Assembly (NCBI GenBank): GCA_029239935.1
Contig: JARBTY010000077.1
Coordinates: forward strand, 1 to 12,359
DNA length: 12,359 bases
Origin: Clostridia bacterium
Lineage (GTDB): Bacteria > Bacillota_A > Clostridia > Lachnospirales > Cellulosilyticaceae
Direction of reading: 5' to 3'
Shown: one piece after another, positions 8,353 to 12,359 of the stretch
How the letters are laid out: every line of letters begins with the position of its first letter
How positions within the stretch are numbered: position 1 is the first letter of the stretch
Program-made: the position numbers and the translations under genes
Notes under the pieces: model-generated
What the model saw: only the letters and a program-made list of their open reading frames with translations
Told to the model about the DNA's origin: nothing
Database searches by the model: none

Positions 8353-8423
8353 AGGCCTAATATTACGCGGGTCATTAAGACAGATACTGCAAGCGGCATT
8401 ATACTACCTAAAAAGGAGCTGAC
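8353..8423 (+). other. 71-base gap between GAP1 and the LtaS-like gene
   Basis: No terminator hairpin is visible here, so read-through from the GTPase operon into the LtaS-like gene is plausible. AAAGGAG at 8412-8418 is a good ribosome site for ATG 8424. A weak promoter-like pair (AAGACA at 8377-8382, TATACT at 8400-8405, spacing 17) exists, but its start point would fall on the ribosome site, so I do not annotate it as a promoter. Confidence 0.5.
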
Positions 8424-10472
8424 ATGAAACAACAACGTTCAGATATACAAAGGAGTCCTAGTGATTTAAAACCTGGACAAGAAGATATTAAACTACTGAT
8501 TAACATCATAGTATGTCTAGTGGTTTCTTTCTTATTTTTTATAGCCATGGAGTTGATACAACGAGGAACCGTAGGAGCTGGGACTTTTACAAGGAATTAT
8601 AAAGGGGTGGCACTACTTAATTATATGCTATTATTTACCATGATCACACCAGCTATATTGGTAAAAAGATCGCACTTCGCAGCTGTTGTTTTGGCACTGC
8701 CATGGGTTGTATTAGGCTATATAAGCACTATGGTTACAGGCTTTAGAGGTGTACCTTTCAGCTGGTCAGATATCTATAGTGCTGGTGAAGGGTTATCCAT
8801 TGCCAACCAATATATCACAAAGGAAATCATCATTAAAATAAGTATAGGAGCAGTTTGCATTTTAATTTTACTGACAGGCTGTTTTTTTATAAGCTTTAAA
8901 GTGTATCGGGTAAGCTTTGTTAAGAGAATAGTGGTATTGATACTTATGATTGGATCAGGTTTATCTGGTACCCATTATTTGATTAACCAAGGGGTTGTGG
9001 ATATCACACAGTGGGATATGGCCATTTCATATGACAGGAATGGTTTTATTTATTCCTTTATAGAATCGTATCTAACCACTTTTAGGAAACAAACAGATAA
9101 TTATTCAGCTGGAGCGATTGAACAAGTGGTGGAAAGTATAGAAAAAGATCCGGTAAGTCAGATTACAGAAAATATAATAGGTATTTCTAATGAAAGTGAA
9201 TCAGGTAGTGAGGGTGAAAAGCCAAATATCATTATGGTTCAGCTGGAAGCTTTTTGTGATCCAACCATTATCAAAGAAGCTATTTTTAATGAAGATCCGA
9301 TTCCACATTTTAGGAAATATTTCACGGAAGGGTATAGTGGACATCTCCAGGTCCCGACGATAGGAGGCGCCACTGCAAGGACAGAATTCGAAGTGCTTAC
9401 AGGGGTAAGCCTAGATTACCTGTCAGCTGGAGAGATTCCTTACAACAGTGGATTAACAAATAAAGAACCTATCGAAACCATTGCTTATGTTTTAAAAGAA
9501 AAAGGCTATGCAACCACGGCCATCCATAATTTTGAAGGGAATTTTTACAGCAGACATACAGCCTTTGAGAACTTAGGGTTTAATAGGTTTATACCTATGG
9601 AAAGTATGCTAAATCTGGTCAAATACAGGGCGTTTCCAGAGGACCACGTGTTGGTAGAGTACATTAAAAGAGCAGTAGAGACCACCGATGAAAGAGATTT
9701 TATCTTGGCAATAACAGCTGGTTCTCATGGACCTTATAGTACAACACTTAATGAGGGGAATGAAAAATATGTGAGTGGTTCTTTTGAAAAGGAGACACTG
9801 CATCAGCTGCAAAATTATACCTCTCTTATTAGGCGGACAGATCAGTTTGTTGGAGAATTAGCGGACTACGTGTACAGCCTTGAAGAGCCGACAGTACTAG
9901 TGGTGTATTCAGACCACTATCCTTTACTGGAGGCTACAGACTTTTTAACAGAGAAGCAGAAATTTGATACCCCTTACTTTATCATCCATAACCAAGGTAA
10001 GCTGCCAACTGCTCAAGATAAGGATATTGAGGCTTATCAGCTCTCAACAGAGGTTTTTAATCTTAATCAGCTAAAAGGCGGCGTGATGAATATCTTTCAT
10101 ACTGCTTATAGAGGTAAAGAAGATTATCAAAATAATCTTGAACTCATGCAGTATGATATGTTGTTTGGGAAAAAATTTGCGATGAACAACAAAAATCCCT
10201 ATACCCCAACGGTTATTCAAATAGGGTTAGATAAGTTAGAGATTACATCTGTAGAATATGAGGATGACTATCTGATTATCACGGGAAGTGGTTTTACAGA
10301 AAGCAGCAAGATTTTCATGGACAACAAGCTGGTAGAAACAGAATTTGTGAATGCATCAACCCTTAGAGGAAGAGCTATACAGGGGAATACTAAAGTGGTG
10401 CAGGTTAAATTACTAAGCAGAAATAACGGGTCTATATTAGATTCTAATCACTATATTTTAGGGGAGGAATAG
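8424..10472 (+). CDS. LtaS-like membrane phosphoglycerol transferase/sulfatase-fold enzyme with C-terminal Ig/TIG-like domain
   Basis: The protein has 682 residues. Five predicted membrane helices (about 23-45, 62-82, 84-106, 134-158 and 168-187) are followed by a linker and an extracellular alkaline-phosphatase-superfamily domain (about 265-585). Residues aligning with the LtaS active site are present: E275 in VQLEAF, the nucleophile T317 in GGATARTEFE, R377 in FYSRHTAFENLGF, H435 in SHGPY, and D497-H498 in YSDHYP. LtaS enzymes use phosphatidylglycerol to polymerise glycerol phosphate on lipoteichoic acid; relatives modify other glycans or lipids, so the exact substrate here is open. Beyond the usual end is a beta-rich domain of about 85 residues (about 598-682) with LIITGSGFTESSKIFMDN, typical of TIG/IPT folds. 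AAAGGAG five bases before the ATG supports the start. The gene follows GAP1 without a visible terminator. Linkage to the GTPase system is possible but unproven. Confidence 0.88.
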   Translation: MKQQRSDIQRSPSDLKPGQEDIKLLINIIVCLVVSFLFFIAMELIQRGTVGAGTFTRNYKGVALLNYMLLFTMITPAILVKRSHFAAVVLALPWVVLGYISTMVTGFRGVPFSWSDIYSAGEGLSIANQYITKEIIIKISIGAVCILILLTGCFFISFKVYRVSFVKRIVVLILMIGSGLSGTHYLINQGVVDITQWDMAISYDRNGFIYSFIESYLTTFRKQTDNYSAGAIEQVVESIEKDPVSQITENIIGISNESESGSEGEKPNIIMVQLEAFCDPTIIKEAIFNEDPIPHFRKYFTEGYSGHLQVPTIGGATARTEFEVLTGVSLDYLSAGEIPYNSGLTNKEPIETIAYVLKEKGYATTAIHNFEGNFYSRHTAFENLGFNRFIPMESMLNLVKYRAFPEDHVLVEYIKRAVETTDERDFILAITAGSHGPYSTTLNEGNEKYVSGSFEKETLHQLQNYTSLIRRTDQFVGELADYVYSLEEPTVLVVYSDHYPLLEATDFLTEKQKFDTPYFIIHNQGKLPTAQDKDIEAYQLSTEVFNLNQLKGGVMNIFHTAYRGKEDYQNNLELMQYDMLFGKKFAMNNKNPYTPTVIQIGLDKLEITSVEYEDDYLIITGSGFTESSKIFMDNKLVETEFVNASTLRGRAIQGNTKVVQVKLLSRNNGSILDSNHYILGEE

Positions 10473-10511
10473 ACAAAATATAATTTTTTTTGAGATTTAT
10501 AAAAAAAAGAC

Positions 10512-10540
10512 TAGCCATAAGCCGAAATGTTTGGTACAAT
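10512..10540 (+). promoter_or_regulatory. Extended -10 promoter for tRNA-Leu
   Basis: TAGCCA at 10512-10517 matches four of six bases of a -35 box. TACAAT at 10535-10540 matches five of six of a -10 box, with a spacing of 17 and an upstream TG at the extended -10 position. Transcription would start near 10547, about 30 bases before the tRNA. This fits a sigma-A type promoter; predicted by eye. Confidence 0.55.
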
Positions 10541-10576
10541 AGCTAAGCAAGCAAAATATATGCAGCAAAAATAGCT

Positions 10577-10657
10577 GCGGGTGTGGCGGAATTGGCAGAC
10601 GCACTAGACTTAGGATCTAGCGCCTACGGCGTGCAGGTTCAACTCCTGTCACCCGCA
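10577..10657 (+). tRNA. tRNA-Leu, anticodon UAG
   Basis: The acceptor arms GCGGGTG (10577-10583) and CACCCGC (10650-10656) pair perfectly and are followed by discriminator A. The anticodon stem CTAGA/TCTAG encloses the loop CTTAGGA, giving anticodon TAG at 10611-10613, which reads CUA and related leucine codons. A long variable arm (around GCGCCTACGGCGTGC) is typical of class II tRNAs such as leucine. The T arm is GCAGG-TTCAACT-CCTGT. CCA is not encoded, so it must be added after transcription. Confidence 0.96.
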
Positions 10658-10672
10658 TTATAGCATGAGCTA

Positions 10673-10727
10673 AAAAGAGACCACTTTAAAAGTTAAATGA
10701 CTTTTAAAGTGGTCTCTTTTGATTTTT
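10673..10727 (+). terminator. Strong intrinsic terminator after tRNA-Leu
   Basis: A perfect 21-base-pair stem (10673-10693 with 10700-10720) has a six-base loop TAAATG. The right arm ends in TTTT and is followed by GATTTTT. The left arm starts with AAAA, so the hairpin could also end transcription coming from the right on the minus strand. It separates the operon and tRNA from the accessory region. Confidence 0.9.
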
Positions 10728-10860
10728 AAAATTCAATAATAGGGTATAAAGAGGGATATCTGTAGGGGGCGGCAAGATAAGCAGGGATATCTTTCGGCTC
10801 TCCACGCTTTTGCCCACAGCCTTAACCTGAGACCAGCCGAAAGACGCCCTCACTTACCCA
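10724..10860 (-). repeat. Dispersed palindromic element, copy 1
   Basis: This is an imperfect palindrome about 95 bases long (10765-10859) with a less conserved flank back to about 10724 that also matches copy 2. TCTTTCGGCT (10789-10798) and AGCCGAAAGA (10835-10844) form a perfect ten-pair inner stem. The outer arm, including GGCAAGATAAGCAGGG, pairs less well. CTCCACGCTTTTGCCC at 10800-10815 is identical in copy 2. A small inner hairpin is formed by 10815-10819 and 10827-10831. I assign the minus strand because mismatches become G-U pairs there. It begins right after the tRNA terminator. I do not recognise it as a named repeat family. Confidence 0.75.
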
Positions 10861-10950
10861 GTTGATATTGGTGAATTTAAAAATCAAGAACCCTATGAAT
10901 TTAAGCTTTTGAGTACAAATCATGATACAATTATAGATATTAATTTATGA
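10858..10950 (+). pseudogene. 3' remnant of a protein gene cut off by repeat copy 1
   Basis: From the right edge of the palindrome an open frame encodes about 30 residues beginning PVDIGEFKNQEPYEFKLL and ending in DIINL-like hydrophobic sequence before TGA at 10948. The frame is closed upstream by a stop inside the repeat (10828-10830), and it has no start codon or ribosome site of its own. Its TGA overlaps the ATG at 10947 of the next frame by the ATGA pattern typical of coupled genes. I infer it is the tail of a once complete gene whose 5' part was lost when the repeat or its boundary arose. Function unknown. Confidence 0.4.
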
Positions 10951-11240
10951 GGGGAATGAAAAATTTGATTTCTTTTTTGAAAAAGTGGTTTAAAGATTCA
11001 TATAGTGATAATTCCTTATTAATCCTATTTATTTGGGCAGATGCTCTATTGGTATTTGAATTATTAATGCCTTTTATGGAGGCTTCTTTTGCATACGTTA
11101 CTAAATATTTGTTTTTGTTTTTACTTATTTATCCTACAATTTCATTAAAAAAACTATTAAAAAATGATAAAATTAGAAATTATTTATTAGCTTTATTTAT
11201 TGGTATTTTTGTAATCATTATTTCTTTAATTAATTTTTAA
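10947..11240 (+). CDS. Small AT-rich membrane protein of unknown function
   Basis: The predicted protein is 97 residues with a basic, amphipathic N-terminal stretch (MKNLISFLKKWFK) and two to three hydrophobic helices (about 22-43, 49-66 and 79-96), with the basic loop SLKKLLKNDKIR between the last two. I do not recognise a family; small membrane proteins of this kind can be immunity or toxin partners, but nothing here shows that. Start choice is unsure. ATG 10947 overlaps the stop of the preceding remnant, ATG 10956 is too close to the AGGGG at 10950-10954, and a TTG at 10965 has the best spacing from it. Base composition is much richer in AT than the operon upstream, suggesting acquired DNA. 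The gene lies between two copies of a palindromic repeat. Confidence 0.6.
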   Translation: MRGMKNLISFLKKWFKDSYSDNSLLILFIWADALLVFELLMPFMEASFAYVTKYLFLFLLIYPTISLKKLLKNDKIRNYLLALFIGIFVIIISLINF

Positions 11241-11296
11241 AAATATAAAAATAGAAGGGGGGTATCTTAATATAAATTGGTTCCTTCTTGATTCAC

Positions 11297-11428
11297 AGAA
11301 ACTTAATGATAGAGTGTAAGGGAGGCTATGAAGGGGGCCGCAAGATAAGCAGGGACATCTTTCGGCCCTCCACGCTTTTGCCCTCGGCCTACCCGAGTCG
11401 TGCCCAAAGACGTCCCTACTCACCTTGC
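11297..11428 (-). repeat. Dispersed palindromic element, copy 2
   Basis: This is the best preserved copy. The left arm starting GCAAGATAAGCAGGGACATC at 11340 (continuing TTTCGGC, to 11366) pairs with the right arm 11402-11428 over 27 positions. Read on the minus strand the stem has four G-U pairs and one G-G mismatch. An inner hairpin is formed by CTCGG (11383-11387) and CCGAG (11393-11397). CTCCACGCTTTTGCCC at 11368-11383 matches copy 1 exactly. Homology with copy 1 extends left to about 11297. No transposase or protein is encoded within it. Confidence 0.78.
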
Positions 11429-11431
11429 TAA

Positions 11432-11545
11432 GCCTGCGTAAGTCACAATATTAAGCTTACACTGATGATTAATGAAATAGACAAGAAAAACAAACTTATT
11501 AGATGGATAATCGGAGAGCCTTCTTGGTGGTCCTATAAAGTATGA
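11432..11545 (+). pseudogene. Probable 5' part of a frameshifted small gene after repeat copy 2
   Basis: This frame opens at the right edge of the repeat and includes an ATG at 11465 followed by 25 more residues (MINEIDKKNKLIRWIIGEPS then WWSYKV) before TGA at 11543. There is no clear ribosome site before the ATG. The next frame (+1) continues just before this stop with coding-like sequence to 11843. The two pieces together would make a protein of about 125 residues, so a single indel near 11520-11545 may have broken one gene. Alternatively this is a gene tail like the one after copy 1. Not recognised. Confidence 0.35.
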
Positions 11546-11555
11546 GATTAAAAAT

Positions 11556-11843
11556 TTGCACGATAGAGAAGACATTAGTAATTCGATTGATACGTTTCAT
11601 CTTAATGAAGTATATCAGACACATCAAGATTATGTTATAGAGCTGATAAAGAAAGTTCAGATATATAATGATGGGCAATTCACGGAGTATCTTGAAAATT
11701 TTGGCGAATTATTTAAAACTAAGGATGAAATGCAAAGAATAATATTCGGTAATTACATCCAAGAGAATAAACTAGGAAAGCGACCATTAGCAAAGCTAAC
11801 TAAAGACTTGCTTGACGATTTAGGGGTAAGAATTGAGGAGTGA
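11556..11843 (+). CDS. Small helical protein of unknown function, possibly the 3' part of a frameshifted gene
   Basis: From a TTG at 11556 the frame encodes 95 residues, but it is already open from about 11512 (SESLLGGPIKYEIKNLHDRE), so the TTG may not be a true start. No convincing ribosome site precedes it. The protein is soluble, acidic and helical, with segments such as YVIELIKKVQIYNDGQFTEY and a C-terminal PLAKLTKDLLDDLGVRIEE. I recognise no family. It could be an intact small gene with a weak start or the second half of a broken gene that begins at 11465. A terminator-like hairpin lies about 135 bases downstream on the same strand. Confidence 0.45.
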   Translation: MHDREDISNSIDTFHLNEVYQTHQDYVIELIKKVQIYNDGQFTEYLENFGELFKTKDEMQRIIFGNYIQENKLGKRPLAKLTKDLLDDLGVRIEE

Positions 11844-11977
11844 GTATTTTAAACAAGGTAGAATCATAACATCTGGGATAGCAGAGCTATAATCTAGGGC
11901 ACTGCAAGCATAGGCAATAGAGTCCAAGAACTACTTCGGGTTTGTGTGATAATAAAAAGATTAAAATGCGAGTAGCC

Positions 11978-12017
11978 AATCTATTTTCAAACTTAGTTGA
12001 AAATAGATTTATTTTTT
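11978..12017 (+). terminator. Intrinsic terminator-like hairpin
   Basis: AATCTATTTTCAA (11978-11990) pairs perfectly with TTGAAAATAGATT (11997-12009) around the loop ACTTAG and is followed by TATTTTTT. The stem is AT-rich but 13 pairs long. It would end transcription of the small gene at 11556-11843. Confidence 0.7.
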
Positions 12018-12092
12018 GTGCTAATAATGAGAGGTTAATAAGTAATGTCCTGCTTAAAATACTGTTGCAATATTTCAGCTGAATTATAATAA

Positions 12093-12146
12093 GCAAGATA
12101 AGAGAGTATGTCTCTGGGCACGGGTTTGGAAAGGCTGTGGCAGACT
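12093..12146 (+). repeat. Degraded, inverted partial copy of the palindromic element, copy 3
   Basis: GCAAGATAAGAGAGTATGTC and the bases after it match the minus strand of copy 2 at 22 of 30 positions, ending in TGGGCACG. Next, AAGGCTGTGG is shared exactly with the minus strand of copy 1. The second arm is not visible, so this is a half element on the opposite strand to copies 1 and 2. Confidence 0.4.
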
Positions 12147-12284
12147 GTTCAAAAACTAGTTCCAATCTAAATCAATCAAAGCCTAGCAGGGGGAGTTTAG
12201 GGTTTGGAAGTTACCTCTGGAGAATTTCGTATAAAAATCTTAGCAGTTTATTCAAATGGCTTTTAGCTCGCACTGTTTTGTACT

Positions 12285-12340
12285 ATAAGTGTAGGTACTT
12301 TATCTCATTCGATTAGGTATCTACACTTATTTTTATTATA
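12285..12340 (+). terminator. Hairpin with T-rich tail near the window end
   Basis: ATAAGTGTAGGTAC (12285-12298) pairs with GTATCTACACTTAT (12317-12330) over 14 positions with one G-U pair on the plus strand; the 18-base loop is unstructured. TTTTATTATAAT follows. The T tract is short and broken, so it is a weaker terminator candidate or another small palindrome. Confidence 0.4.
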
Positions 12341-12359
12341 ATAAGGATATGGGCGAATG

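Larger units (their letters stand above)
11844..12359. other. Gene-free AT-rich stretch with hairpins and a degraded repeat
   Basis: No supportable gene is seen in these 516 bases. They contain a terminator-like hairpin (11978-12017), a degraded inverted copy of the palindromic element (12093-12146), a short direct repeat GGGTTTGGAA (12122-12131 and 12200-12209), and a hairpin near the end (12285-12330). No copy of the tRNA-Leu 3' end, which could mark an integration site, was found. Confidence 0.5.

Noticed and set aside
8377..8405. Promoter before the LtaS-like gene (AAGACA, 17 bases, TATACT)
   Set aside because: The -35 matches only four of six bases and the start point would fall on the ribosome site; evidence is too weak.
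8153..8422. Plus-strand 89-residue frame overlapping the GAP1 tail
   Set aside because: It lies mostly inside the GAP1 gene in another frame with no ribosome site or recognisable protein features.
10640..10657. tRNA-Leu 3' end as an integrase attachment site
   Set aside because: No second copy of the tRNA end and no integrase gene were seen downstream in the window.
11226..11423. Minus-strand 65-residue open frame
   Set aside because: It is a by-product of repeat copy 2; composition is not protein-like and it has no ribosome site.
10724..11428. Integron attC sites flanking small cassette genes
   Set aside because: The layout of small genes between palindromes is reminiscent, but the ends lack the GTTRRRY and RYYYAAC boxes and no integrase gene is present in the window.
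10724..11428. CRISPR array
   Set aside because: Only two imperfect copies about 570 bases apart, not regularly spaced short direct repeats, and no cas genes.
11887..12165. Minus-strand 92-residue open frame
   Set aside because: It runs through a terminator hairpin and a degraded repeat and lacks coding character.

Overview
The window looks like a low-GC Gram-positive genome of the class Clostridia (Lachnospirales-like). The evidence is purine-rich Shine-Dalgarno sites before most genes, tightly packed co-directional genes, an LtaS-type alkaline-phosphatase-superfamily membrane enzyme, and a tRNA-Leu without an encoded CCA end. This assignment is inference; no marker gene fixes the genus.

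Positions 1-8352 hold a compact plus-strand operon of six genes with almost no intergenic space: a small helical protein (possibly cut by the window edge), a large protein with a diverged tubulin/FtsZ-like domain, a six-helix membrane protein with an intact von Willebrand A (vWA) MIDAS, a beta-rich protein of unknown function, a zinc-ribbon P-loop GTPase of the DO-GTPase2 type, and its usual partner, GTPase-associated protein 1 (GAP1-N2 type), here anchored by one C-terminal membrane helix. GTPase, GAP1, vWA and tubulin-like genes together match, from memory, the GTPase-centred NTP-dependent systems predicted by comparative genomics to act in biological conflict or envelope stress. To my knowledge their biochemistry is largely undescribed. 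No nuclease, protease, TIR or other obvious effector lies in the window, so the output may be membrane or cytoskeleton based, or an effector may lie upstream of position 1.

Positions 8424-10472 encode an LtaS-like phosphoglycerol transferase with five membrane helices, an intact catalytic domain and an extra C-terminal Ig/TIG-like domain. It follows the GAP1 gene by 71 bases on the same strand and may be co-transcribed. A promoter, tRNA-Leu(UAG) and a very strong hairpin terminator follow.

From about 10720 to the end the sequence is AT-rich accessory DNA. It holds two clear copies and one degraded, inverted copy of an imperfect palindrome, with short or broken reading frames between them: a 3' gene remnant joined to a small membrane protein, then a probable frameshifted small gene. 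In the two good copies, arm differences become G-U wobbles if the minus strand is transcribed, and an inner hairpin carries a compensatory base-pair change. This suggests a dispersed, structured RNA-type element. A second terminator hairpin and another hairpin near the window end complete the region.
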